This document shows positions 10,686 through 18,382 of a DNA stretch of 64,000 nucleotides, piece by piece. A program made the translations under genes and the position numbers. Within the stretch, counting starts at the first letter, position 1; every line of letters starts with the position of its first letter. Below the pieces are notes generated by a model, which was not told where the DNA came from, did not search any database, and saw nothing but the letters and a program-made list of their open reading frames with translations. Location: positions 178,844 through 242,843 of the forward strand of contig NZ_JAVYIM010000006.1 in NCBI RefSeq assembly GCF_035968265.1, written 5' to 3'. The stretch is from Nitrosarchaeum sp. Lineage in GTDB: Archaea > Thermoproteota > Nitrososphaeria > Nitrososphaerales > Nitrosopumilaceae.

Positions 10686-11318
10686 ATGTCATTTGGACAA
10701 AATGTAGCTGCAACAAAAATCGAACTTCTAAAATATAAAAAATCTAGTCAAGTTGCTACAATGGTTCAGAAGATCTTAGATGATAAACGTAAAGTTCTTT
10801 TAAAAAATATTGAAGAAATGATTGAAGAAGCCTCAAAAGCAAGAGGTGGAATTTGGGATCCATTACAAGATATTTACAAATCAGTAAATGAAGCGTATCT
10901 TGCATTAGGAACCAACACAGTAGACTCTGTTGCTGAATCCACACCACCTGTAATGCAAGTTGATGTTCATGTACGTAGAGTTGTTGATGTAAAAATTCCT
11001 GCCCTTACAGTAACTGAGAAGGATACAAAATCAATGCCTTATGGATTTGCTGATACTAACTCATCTATAGATCGAGCCGCAAAACAGATCAAAGAACTAC
11101 TTCCAAAAATCTGCAAAGCGGCAGAATATGAAAATTCAATTTTTAGTCTTGCAAAGGCCTTGGAAAAAACTCAAAAACTGCTAAATGCCTTGGAAAATGT
11201 CATTATCCCTCAATATCAACAAAAAATACGATTTATTCTTGCTACTCTTGAAGAGAGAGAAAGAGAAGAATTCGCAAAGTTAAAAAAAGTGAAAGCAAAG
11301 ATGGTGAGTAGGAAATAA
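10686..11318 (+). CDS. atpD: A/V-type ATP synthase subunit D (central shaft)
   Basis: A 210-residue rotor-shaft subunit. It is helical throughout, with long amphipathic segments at the two ends that form the antiparallel coiled coil inside the A3B3 head; the ending QKIRFILATLEEREREEF is conserved in the family. The start has the usual KIELLKYKKS-type N-terminal helix. Its stop codon (TAA) overlaps the ATG of a 43-aa ORF by one base (TAATG). In many archaea atpF accompanies atpD; no atpF is found here. Confidence 0.95.
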   Translation: MSFGQNVAATKIELLKYKKSSQVATMVQKILDDKRKVLLKNIEEMIEEASKARGGIWDPLQDIYKSVNEAYLALGTNTVDSVAESTPPVMQVDVHVRRVVDVKIPALTVTEKDTKSMPYGFADTNSSIDRAAKQIKELLPKICKAAEYENSIFSLAKALEKTQKLLNALENVIIPQYQQKIRFILATLEEREREEFAKLKKVKAKMVSRK

Positions 11319-11449
11319 TGGCAAAAGAAGAAATTAAAAAATTAGTTGAAAATTCAAAAAAGGTTTTAGAACAAGATCATGATAATTTTGTTAAGTCAAT
11401 CAAAAATGATTTAACATCATTCAAAAAGAAAACACTTGATCAAATTTAG
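11318..11449 (+). CDS. 43-aa charged helical small protein between atpD and atpK
   Basis: The ATG at 11318 overlaps the atpD stop codon (TAATG), an arrangement typical of translational coupling. The 43-residue product begins MAKEEIKKLVENSKKVLEQD, is rich in Lys/Glu/Asp and can form one amphipathic helix; it has no Cys and no membrane segment. It occupies the place between the shaft gene and the K-ring gene. It could be a short ATP synthase accessory subunit or assembly factor, or a decayed gene. Evidence is limited to the overlap, its coding-like composition and its position. Confidence 0.55.
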   Translation: MAKEEIKKLVENSKKVLEQDHDNFVKSIKNDLTSFKKKTLDQI

Positions 11450-11467
11450 CTTTAAACATCATCATGA

Positions 11468-11476
11468 TTTAAATAT
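11468..11476 (+). promoter_or_regulatory. Predicted TATA box for atpK
   Basis: TTTAAATAT lies 25-33 nt before the atpK ATG at 11501. A separate promoter here would let the ring subunit, needed in many copies per complex, be expressed above the level of the atpEABD transcript. Inferred from spacing and sequence only. Confidence 0.5.
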
Positions 11477-11500
11477 GGAACTAGAAGAGTCGGTACATAA

Positions 11501-11809
11501 ATGAAATCTATCGTATTGCTACTTTTGGCAACAATTGCAATATCTGCAACTGGATTGACCGGCATTGCTTATGCACAGGAAGAATCCGCAGCAGGTAGTG
11601 CAGACTCGATGAAACTTCTAGGTGCAGGTTTGGCCTTTGGCTTAGCAGCAGCTGGAGCAGGTATCGGTTTGGGTCAAGTTGGCGCAGCAGGTCTTGCAGT
11701 AATTAGTGAAAACCCAGCATTGCAGTCAAAAGTATTCATTTTCGTAGGTATGGTTGAATCAATCGCAATCTACGGTATAGTCATGATGTTCATCATCCTG
11801 GGACAATAA
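11501..11809 (+). CDS. atpK: A/V-type ATP synthase subunit K (c-ring proteolipid)
   Basis: A 102-residue proteolipid. A cleavable-looking signal peptide ends at IAYAQ (about residue 26), and two transmembrane helices follow in a single hairpin. The first is glycine-rich (GAGIGLGQVGAAGLA); the second carries the ion-binding glutamate in VGMVESIAIYG. The glutamine in helix 1 and the E-S-x-x-x-Y pattern in helix 2 match the residues that bind Na+ in sodium-type c rings (see findings). It is a two-helix monomer and not a duplicated four-helix V-type form. It is read from its own predicted promoter. Confidence 0.95.
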   Translation: MKSIVLLLLATIAISATGLTGIAYAQEESAAGSADSMKLLGAGLAFGLAAAGAGIGLGQVGAAGLAVISENPALQSKVFIFVGMVESIAIYGIVMMFIILGQ

Positions 11810-11842
11810 ACCCAGTAGTACCATCTTTTTCAAATTTTTAAT

Positions 11843-12304
11843 TTAATTATATTTCAGTTTGTTAACATCTAGTACTCTTGAACAATATCTGCATTTGAGT
11901 ACTCTTCCTTCTTTGTCAATTACATCCATCACTGATTCAATATGTTCAGTACTATTACTGATACAATCTGGATTTGAACAACGAAAAATTCTATTAATTT
12001 CATTTGGAAGTGCTACTCTTCTCTTTTCAATTAGTTTGTAGTCTTTGATGATGTTAATTGTTGCTTTAGGTGCAATCACTGCCAACTTGTTTGTATCATC
12101 GTCTTTTAGAAATTTATTCTCGACTTTGATTATGTCTTTTTTCTTAAATTTTCCACTGGGTACGTTTAGAGCAATAGTAATGAGACTTCCATCTTTACCG
12201 TCTATTCTTAAAGCATTCAGTACCTGAAGACCTTTACCCTCGTCAATGTGGTCCAACACTGTACCCTCCTTAATTCGTCGAACCATAAGTTCGGACTCTT
12301 GCAT
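11843..12304 (-). CDS. pyrI: Aspartate carbamoyltransferase regulatory subunit
   Basis: The regulatory chain of ATCase, which binds nucleotide effectors and holds catalytic trimers together. The conserved N-terminal signature VRRIKEGTVLDHI is present, and four zinc-binding cysteines form C-x4-C (CSNPDC) and C-x2-C (CRYC) near the C-terminus. I chose the ATG at 12304 over the GTG at 12325: it starts at the usual distance from the signature and leaves room for a promoter before the divergent pyrB. A TATATA box on this strand at 12330-12335 sits about 28 nt upstream of it. Confidence 0.94.
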   Translation of the reverse strand: MQESELMVRRIKEGTVLDHIDEGKGLQVLNALRIDGKDGSLITIALNVPSGKFKKKDIIKVENKFLKDDDTNKLAVIAPKATINIIKDYKLIEKRRVALPNEINRIFRCSNPDCISNSTEHIESVMDVIDKEGRVLKCRYCSRVLDVNKLKYN

Positions 12305-12312
12305 CAGAATAC

Positions 12313-12335
12313 TTTGTATAGTCACCTGTATATAT
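12313..12335. promoter_or_regulatory. Interleaved divergent pyrI/pyrB promoters
   Basis: In 41 bp between the two start codons, TTGTATA (12313-12319) lies 27-33 nt before pyrB ATG 12346, and TATATA (12330-12335) lies 26-31 nt before pyrI ATG 12304 on the other strand. Both fit leaderless transcripts. Each TATA box therefore lies within the space that polymerase would need for the other gene. Confidence 0.5.
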
Positions 12336-12345
12336 CATTGAAAGA

Positions 12346-13275
12346 ATGAACGAGTTCTACCAAAAAGACATAATTTCAATCAAGGATTTTAACAAGGTTC
12401 AGCTCGAACAAATCTTTGCATCCACTGATAAAATAATAAAACTTAATCCTATAGAAAGAAGGGAAATTTGTAAAGGAAATGGTTTAGGTTATCTCTTTTA
12501 TGAGCCAAGTACTAGGACTCGTCTTAGTTTTGATGCTGCTATGGCCTCAGTTGGTGGTAATTCTTTGGGAATTTCTGATATCTCGTCATCATCTACCAAA
12601 AAAGGTGAGAGTCTAGCAGATACTGTTAGAATCATGTCAAATTATTCTGATGTACTTGTACTTAGACATCCTCTTGACGGCTCTAGTAGATTTGCAGCTG
12701 AAGTTTCTTCAAAACCTGTTATCAATGCTGGTAGTGGAACTGAAGAACATCCCACACAAGCAATACAAGATCTGTTTACAATAAGAAAAGAGAAGAAAAA
12801 AATTGACGGTCTAAAAATAGGAATTATCGGTGATCTAAAATATGGAAGAACAGTTTATTCTCTCTTACATGGACTTGGAAATTATGATGTTGATGTCCAT
12901 TTAATTTCCCCCGAATCATTACGAATTAGATCAGATTCAATCTATGAAATAAAAAAGAAATTGTCTTTTACCGAATCTACTAAAATCGAGGATTACATAG
13001 ATGACCTTGATGTTCTATATGTAACACGAATTCAAAAAGAGAGATTTCCAGATGAGGAAGAATATCTCAAAGTAAAGGGAAGCTATGTTGTGGGATTGGA
13101 TTTATTGCAAAAAATGAAAGATGATTCTATTATTTTGCATCCGTTACCTAGACTAGATGAAATATCAACTGATGTTGATAATACAAAAAATGCAAAATAT
13201 TTTGAACAGGCTGAATATGGAAAACATACAAGAGCCGCATTACTTGGATTAATTCTCAACGAAAACGGCTTCTAA
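12346..13275 (+). CDS. pyrB: Aspartate carbamoyltransferase catalytic subunit
   Basis: A 309-residue catalytic chain that condenses carbamoyl phosphate with aspartate in pyrimidine synthesis. The carbamoyl-phosphate site motif YEPSTRTRLSF, the HPTQAIQDL motif and the HPLPR motif are all present, and the length is normal. It is divergent from pyrI, so the two subunits are not in one operon as they are in most archaea and enteric bacteria, although both could respond to the same signal through their shared 41-bp control region. Confidence 0.97.
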   Translation: MNEFYQKDIISIKDFNKVQLEQIFASTDKIIKLNPIERREICKGNGLGYLFYEPSTRTRLSFDAAMASVGGNSLGISDISSSSTKKGESLADTVRIMSNYSDVLVLRHPLDGSSRFAAEVSSKPVINAGSGTEEHPTQAIQDLFTIRKEKKKIDGLKIGIIGDLKYGRTVYSLLHGLGNYDVDVHLISPESLRIRSDSIYEIKKKLSFTESTKIEDYIDDLDVLYVTRIQKERFPDEEEYLKVKGSYVVGLDLLQKMKDDSIILHPLPRLDEISTDVDNTKNAKYFEQAEYGKHTRAALLGLILNENGF

Positions 13276-13349
13276 ATTTTAAAATCTATTTTATAATTAA
13301 AATTGATTGCGCATTCCATATATCTGGAGTCATACTAAATAACAACAGT

Positions 13350-14069
13350 TTGACAGAAACAAAAATTTTACCTATATTTCCTTTAGATTTAGTATTGTTT
13401 CCTAGACAGGAATTACCTCTAAGAATTTTTGAGCCTAGATACAAGCAGTTAGTTGATGATTGTATGATAGGTGATGGTCAATTTGGTGTATGTCTTATTG
13501 ATGCAAATAACTCAATTAGTGGTTGGACTGCACCAAAATCAATTGGTACTATTGCAAAGATAACTAAATGTGAAGATGTAGAATTAGATGGGATGCAATT
13601 GCATATTGAGACCATTGGACGTAATAAATTTAAAATTAATAAAATAATTCCACCATCTTTTCCACAGCCTCCTGACTATGATCCATATTCGGTAGAAGGT
13701 CATAGAAATATTTCAGAAATACATGAAAAATTGGGAACAGAACAAAAAATGTACATTCGTGCTGAAGTTGAATTAATTCCTGAAATTGATGATAACATAT
13801 CTTTAGACACATGGGAAAAACTAGTAGCAATGTGGAAAAATAAAATTATTCATCAAGCATTACCACAAATTGTCGAACCTCATTCACTTGATCATGTTTT
13901 AGAAAAATATTATCTTACAACAGAAATGCCTACAATTGATTATGTTTACTCGTTATCAGCTATAGGTGCTAAAGATCCACATGAATTACAACCAATATTA
14001 GAAGCAAATAATATGGATGATTTAATTCAGAGAGTTAAAGAATTACTCACAGTAAATAACCCAACATGA
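13350..14069 (+). CDS. Lon N-terminal (LonN/S16-associated) domain protein
   Basis: A 239-residue protein starting with TTG, made of a stand-alone Lon substrate-binding domain. The N-terminus shows the family pattern (ILPIFPLDLVLFPRQELPLR followed by IFEPRY). There is no AAA+ module and no Ser-Lys protease domain, so it is not the Lon protease itself. Such proteins are common in bacteria and thaumarchaea, but their role is not established. Its stop overlaps the next gene's ATG by four bases (ATGA), so it may be co-translated with that secreted protein. Confidence 0.85.
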   Translation: MTETKILPIFPLDLVLFPRQELPLRIFEPRYKQLVDDCMIGDGQFGVCLIDANNSISGWTAPKSIGTIAKITKCEDVELDGMQLHIETIGRNKFKINKIIPPSFPQPPDYDPYSVEGHRNISEIHEKLGTEQKMYIRAEVELIPEIDDNISLDTWEKLVAMWKNKIIHQALPQIVEPHSLDHVLEKYYLTTEMPTIDYVYSLSAIGAKDPHELQPILEANNMDDLIQRVKELLTVNNPT

Positions 14070-15451
14070 ACAAAATAATTCTGTCATTATCAAAATTTGG
14101 AATTTTTGCGTTAACCATCTCTTTACTAATTCCTATTTCTAGTGTTTATGGACATGGATTTGGAATAGATACCATTTCATCTGTTGATGTAGAGGGTAAG
14201 AAAATTTCAATCTCAGTTGAGACTCCGATGTTCTTTGAACCAACTGGTGAAAAACAAATTACTATTACTGTAACTGAAACCGAAGCAAAGGAACAGGCAA
14301 AAAATGTTACTCTTCTAATTGGCTTATTTCATGAAAACAAAATGATATTTAGAAATTATTTTTTTACACCTGATGGAGTTCTTACAATCAAAATTAATCC
14401 TACACAAGATGATGAAATTATGATTCATGGAGAACAAGATTCTCTATTGGGTGCATGGCATGGAACAGAAGAAAATCCAATAGTGATCTCTGGTCCAATA
14501 TTTGATTCAGGTGGATTATACAATTTTGAAATAGAAGTAAGAACAATTGATGAGCCTACAAATATTATTGAAAATTCTGGTGTTTACAATGCAGATTTGA
14601 CTATAGTGGATACAACTAATTTTCTACAAAAAGATGTTGAAAATCAGGATATAGAGTTTAAAATAAAATCATATTTTGATAATATCTCCAATTTTCAATA
14701 TGATCCTATTTCCCAACAAATAACATTTGAGATGCCTTTTGATTGGAGTGAAAAAAAAATATCTCATATTCCAGTAGTTCATGAGGAAGTACATTTTCCT
14801 AAGAGTTTTTCAGAATTTTTCTCTCCAAGTTATACTGGTACAGCTAATGGAATAGAGTTGTTTAAAGCATCTGTTACAGTTGATGATTATTCAGTAGAAG
14901 ATGAGAGAATAGTTCATTTTGTATTGTTACAGGATCATCTTAGATTCATAAAGAACCAATTAGAAAAATCTGGAAAACCTTTACCTAATTCAATTATTTT
15001 TACACTTACAAAATCAGAAAATCCTGGATTTCCATTAACTGCATTTACAAAAAGTGAAGACTTTCAAGTAAATCTTTCATGGGATCCAATAGAAATAATG
15101 CCTGGACAAAATACCAATTTCATCTTTACAATTAGAGATGGTAAAACTGGAGAACCAATACGTAACTCTGCTTATACTTTTGTAATTTTACAGAATGATC
15201 TTGAAATCTATAAATCCACTGGAGTTGCACAGGTTGGAGGAGAATTTGAAAAGTATACATTTTCAGAAGATCAAACAGGTCCTACTATAATTAAATTTGA
15301 AAATATTAAAAACTCTGGTCAAGAGACATCTTTTGGAATTGTTGTCGCTCCTGAATTTGGAACAATTGCAATTATTATTTTATTTTCTATGTTATTGACG
15401 GTTGTTTTAATATCTAGAAACTACTTTCCTAAAAACTTGATTTCTAATTAA
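14066..15451 (+). CDS. Secreted PEFG-anchored protein, HG...VVHEE family (paralog 1)
   Basis: A 461-residue exported protein. A signal peptide ends at SVYG (about residue 29), so the mature chain would begin HGFG. The middle is beta-rich and contains the motif PVVHEEVHFPKSF and an earlier GPIFDSGGLYNFE, both shared with the proteins at 23737 and 25515. The C-terminus is PEFGT followed by a hydrophobic helix and a short basic tail, the PEFG-CTERM archaeosortase signal of thaumarchaea. It is probably displayed on the cell surface. An N-terminal His plus a conserved internal His suggests metal binding; function otherwise unknown. Confidence 0.8.
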   Translation: MNKIILSLSKFGIFALTISLLIPISSVYGHGFGIDTISSVDVEGKKISISVETPMFFEPTGEKQITITVTETEAKEQAKNVTLLIGLFHENKMIFRNYFFTPDGVLTIKINPTQDDEIMIHGEQDSLLGAWHGTEENPIVISGPIFDSGGLYNFEIEVRTIDEPTNIIENSGVYNADLTIVDTTNFLQKDVENQDIEFKIKSYFDNISNFQYDPISQQITFEMPFDWSEKKISHIPVVHEEVHFPKSFSEFFSPSYTGTANGIELFKASVTVDDYSVEDERIVHFVLLQDHLRFIKNQLEKSGKPLPNSIIFTLTKSENPGFPLTAFTKSEDFQVNLSWDPIEIMPGQNTNFIFTIRDGKTGEPIRNSAYTFVILQNDLEIYKSTGVAQVGGEFEKYTFSEDQTGPTIIKFENIKNSGQETSFGIVVAPEFGTIAIIILFSMLLTVVLISRNYFPKNLISN

Positions 15452-15453
15452 TT

Positions 15454-15837
15454 TTATAAAGTTACTAATTTTACAGTATCCATGTTTTTGTTTACTTGAA
15501 AATCTTTTGTAATAGTTGAAACTCTTTTTGCATCACCATCAATTACAAACAACTCCATACATTTTTCTCCCTCAATCTTACTATGAAGATGCGTTGTGAT
15601 TAGATCTTCAAAATTATGTTTTATCCCAGATACCACATGATCAAACTCATCATTATGAACAACCAAAAGAATTGCATGAATATTTCCTTCTAATTCAGAT
15701 CTTTGTTTTTCTTCTGAAATAAATGTCCTGATTCCAGCTCTAATTGCTTCAGACCTTCCTGAAAATCCCATACTCTTTTGCAATTTATCTAATTCTGATA
15801 AAATCTCAGGATTTAGTGAGATTGAAACTATTGGCAT
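15454..15837 (-). CDS. nikR: NikR-like metal-responsive ribbon-helix-helix regulator
   Basis: A 127-residue regulator. The N-terminal ribbon-helix-helix (about 1-45, SISLNPEILSELDKL then RSEAIRAGIR) is followed by an ACT-like metal-sensing domain. Potential metal ligands are H74, H83, H85 and C93 (TTHLHSKIEGEKCMEL), resembling the NikR His-His-His-Cys site, but the spacing differs from E. coli NikR. It is divergent from a zinc-type ABC transporter, with a strong inverted repeat between them, so it probably controls that transporter. Whether it senses nickel, zinc or another metal cannot be read from the sequence. Confidence 0.85.
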   Translation of the reverse strand: MPIVSISLNPEILSELDKLQKSMGFSGRSEAIRAGIRTFISEEKQRSELEGNIHAILLVVHNDEFDHVVSGIKHNFEDLITTHLHSKIEGEKCMELFVIDGDAKRVSTITKDFQVNKNMDTVKLVTL

Positions 15838-15861
15838 ATGTTAATTGTTATTAATTATCTT

Positions 15862-15884
15862 ATAAGTTTAGCAATTAAACTTAT
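15862..15884. promoter_or_regulatory. Inverted-repeat operator between nikR and znuA
   Basis: ATAAGTTTA (15862-15870), a 5-nt centre (GCAAT), and TAAACTTAT (15876-15884) form a perfect 9-bp inverted repeat in the 84-bp divergent gap. A second perfect palindrome, GTTATTAATAAC, lies at 15899-15910, close to the znuA start. Both are candidates for binding by the NikR-like protein. Confidence 0.6.
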
Positions 15885-15921
15885 TAACATTTTATAGAGT
15901 TATTAATAACATATATTAGAT

Positions 15922-16842
15922 TTGATTGTGAATAACCAAGTAAAACTTGCAATAATTGCAATTATCATTACAATTCCGTTGATCTCATTTGGTGTTTTTT
16001 CAAGTGAACCAAACCAATCTAAAAAAACAAATGAATCAAAATTACAAGTAATGTCATCATTTTATCCATTACACGAGTTTTCTCAAAAAGTCGGTCAGGA
16101 CAAAGTTGATGTCAAATTATTGGTTCCAGTTGGAATTGAACCACATGATTGGGAACCAACAATAAAGGATGTACAACAAATGCAAAAATCTGATCTTATT
16201 GTCATTAATGGAATTGGATTTGAAAGTTGGACTGATAAATTGACTGAAATGAATTATCAGGGAGTAGTAGTTGATACAAGTAATGGAATTATTGAAAAAA
16301 ATATTGAAGAATTCTCAATAAATGAAAATGTTGTTACATCAGGTGACCCTCATATCTGGTTAAATCCTATTTTTGCAAAAATCCAAGTACAGAATATTGC
16401 TGACGCATTTTCTAAGTCCGATCCTGAAAATGAAAAATATTACAAAGAAAATGCTGCAAACTATATTACTGAATTAGATTTACTTGATTTAAAAATTCGA
16501 AATGAATTATCAAATTGTAATCAGAATTTTATAGCATTTCATGATGCATTTTCATATTTCTCAAATGAATATGGTCTTATTCAACATACAATACTTCCAT
16601 CAAATACACCACATGCTGAGCCTACTGCCAAGACTTTAGAAAATGTGATCAATAAAGCAAAAGATCTCAATCTTGATGTAATATTCACTGAAGAAACTGC
16701 AGATCCAAAAACTTCTCAAGTAATTGCAAACGAAATCGAAGGAAGAATACTTGTTTTATCTCCACTAGAAATTGGTGATGATGGAACTTATATTTCTAGA
16801 ATGACTGAGAATCTCAATAATCTCAAGGAGGCATTGTGTTGA
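15922..16842 (+). CDS. znuA: Metal ABC transporter substrate-binding protein, zinc type
   Basis: A 306-residue cluster A-I (TroA/ZnuA) binding protein. An N-terminal hydrophobic segment (about 8-26) anchors or exports it; no lipobox cysteine is seen. Candidate metal ligands are H75 (VGIEPHDW), H144 (SGDPHIWLNP), H207 (IAFHDAFS) and an acidic residue in TEETADPKT. A histidine at the third position favours zinc over manganese. The long His-rich loop of enteric ZnuA is missing. The start is TTG 15922 or GTG 15928. It overlaps the ATPase gene by seven bases. Confidence 0.9.
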   Translation: MIVNNQVKLAIIAIIITIPLISFGVFSSEPNQSKKTNESKLQVMSSFYPLHEFSQKVGQDKVDVKLLVPVGIEPHDWEPTIKDVQQMQKSDLIVINGIGFESWTDKLTEMNYQGVVVDTSNGIIEKNIEEFSINENVVTSGDPHIWLNPIFAKIQVQNIADAFSKSDPENEKYYKENAANYITELDLLDLKIRNELSNCNQNFIAFHDAFSYFSNEYGLIQHTILPSNTPHAEPTAKTLENVINKAKDLNLDVIFTEETADPKTSQVIANEIEGRILVLSPLEIGDDGTYISRMTENLNNLKEALC

Positions 16843-17558
16843 AAATAGTTGAGATTGAACATCTTACGATAGAATATCCTGATGTCAAGGCTATAGATGA
16901 TGTCAGTTTTACAGTCAATCAAGGTGATTTTTTAGGCATAATTGGTCCAAATGGCGCAGGAAAATCTACTCTTTTTGCTTCAATGCTTAGTCTGAATACA
17001 AAATACAAGGGAATAATAAAATTTTTTGGCATCGATATTAGGAAATCAAAAAATTATCTCAAAGAGATTGGTTATGTCCCACAAAAACCTATTTTTGAGA
17101 AAAATTTTCCTGCAACTGTAAATGATGTTGTTAAAATGGGATTGCACAAAGAGTCCAATGAAAATAAAATTGATGAAATATTGCAGCAGCTTTGGATACA
17201 TGAGTTAAGTGAAAGAAGAATAGGTGAGCTATCAGGTGGACAACAACAACGTGTCTTTATTGCAAAAGCTTTGGTTAACAATCCAAAAGTTTTGATTTTA
17301 GATGAGCCTGTTACAGGAATTGATCAACAAAGCATAGATCTTTTTTATAGTATTTTAAAAGAACTAAATTCCAAACAAAACATTACAATCATTTGGTCTT
17401 CACATGATTTGGATGCAGTAAATCAATTAGCAAATCATGTAGCTTGTCTTAATAGAACTCTTTTCTTTCACGGAGAATCTGATGAATTTTTTAATAATGA
17501 TGATCTTGTAAAACAATATTCTGAAGCTTCTATGCAGGAACATATGCATCATCATTAG
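16836..17558 (+). CDS. znuC: Metal ABC transporter ATP-binding protein
   Basis: A 240-residue ABC ATPase with Walker A GPNGAGKST, signature LSGGQQQR and Walker B VLILDEP, followed by the H-loop SSHD. It starts with GTG at 16836, preceded by AAGGAG at 16825-16830, a clear ribosome binding site inside znuA. The last residues are His-rich (QEHMHHH), which may bind metal. It powers the znuA/znuB importer and lies between them in one operon. Confidence 0.93.
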   Translation: MLKIVEIEHLTIEYPDVKAIDDVSFTVNQGDFLGIIGPNGAGKSTLFASMLSLNTKYKGIIKFFGIDIRKSKNYLKEIGYVPQKPIFEKNFPATVNDVVKMGLHKESNENKIDEILQQLWIHELSERRIGELSGGQQQRVFIAKALVNNPKVLILDEPVTGIDQQSIDLFYSILKELNSKQNITIIWSSHDLDAVNQLANHVACLNRTLFFHGESDEFFNNDDLVKQYSEASMQEHMHHH

Positions 17559-17560
17559 AA

Positions 17561-18382
17561 ATGACTTTTGAAATTTTTACATTTAGTTTTATGCATAGAG
17601 CAATAATTTCAGGTATTGCAATTGCGATTTTATGTTCTATTGTAGGGCTCTTTCTAGTCTTACGTCGTTATTCTTTATTTGGAGATGCGATTGCTCATTC
17701 ATCATTTGGTGGAATTGCACTAGGTTTGATGGCAGGAATATATCCAATTTGGACTGCATATGGTGTTTCAATAGTTAGTGCTCTAATAATAACACGAATT
17801 AAAGATAGATTCAACATATCTGGAGATGCTTCAATAGCTGTTCTTTTGTCATCGGGAATAGCAGTTGGGCTCGTAATTATTGGACTATCTGGAGGTTTTA
17901 CTATTGATATCTTCAGCTTTCTTTTTGGAAGCATTTTGCTTGTTAGTGTCAATGACACAATTCTGATTTTATTTTTAACAGGAATTATTCTAATTGTGAT
18001 TCTTTTACTCTATCGTCAGCTTCTTTACTCTACATTTAACGAAGAACAGGCCAAAGTAAGCGGAATTCCAGTTGAAAAAATAAATTATCTTATTGTCTTT
18101 ATGGCAGGCATCACAGTTGTAACTTCGATACAGCTAGTTGGTGTCTTACTTATTTCTGCACTATTTGTAATTCCAAATGTAACGGCAATAATGTATGGAA
18201 GAGGATTCAAGCAAACTGCACTACTTTCAATATGTTTTTCTATATTTTCTGTAGTTTCAGGCATACTAGTATCATATGTATTTGATATTACTCCAGCTGG
18301 AACAATTGTTCTATTTGCAATTGGAATATTGGCATGCACTCTGGGAATAAAATCTGCTGGATTGTTATCCAGACATAATTAA
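17561..18382 (+). CDS. znuB: Metal ABC transporter permease
   Basis: A 273-residue membrane protein of the ABC-3 family with about eight hydrophobic helices. The cytoplasmic coupling segment follows the conserved pattern around EEQAKVSGIPVEKINY. It begins two bases after the znuC stop codon and completes the importer operon. Its 3' end overlaps the convergent CopC-CopD gene by 18 bases, so the two transcripts run into each other. Confidence 0.92.
   Translation: MTFEIFTFSFMHRAIISGIAIAILCSIVGLFLVLRRYSLFGDAIAHSSFGGIALGLMAGIYPIWTAYGVSIVSALIITRIKDRFNISGDASIAVLLSSGIAVGLVIIGLSGGFTIDIFSFLFGSILLVSVNDTILILFLTGIILIVILLLYRQLLYSTFNEEQAKVSGIPVEKINYLIVFMAGITVVTSIQLVGVLLISALFVIPNVTAIMYGRGFKQTALLSICFSIFSVVSGILVSYVFDITPAGTIVLFAIGILACTLGIKSAGLLSRHN

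Noticed and set aside
12305..12325. GTG at 12325 as the pyrI start
   Set aside because: It would leave only 20 bp to pyrB and add residues before the conserved N-terminal signature; ATG 12304 fits both the family and the TATA spacing.
13350..14069. Annotation as Lon protease
   Set aside because: Only the substrate-binding N-terminal domain is present; no AAA+ motifs and no Ser-Lys dyad.
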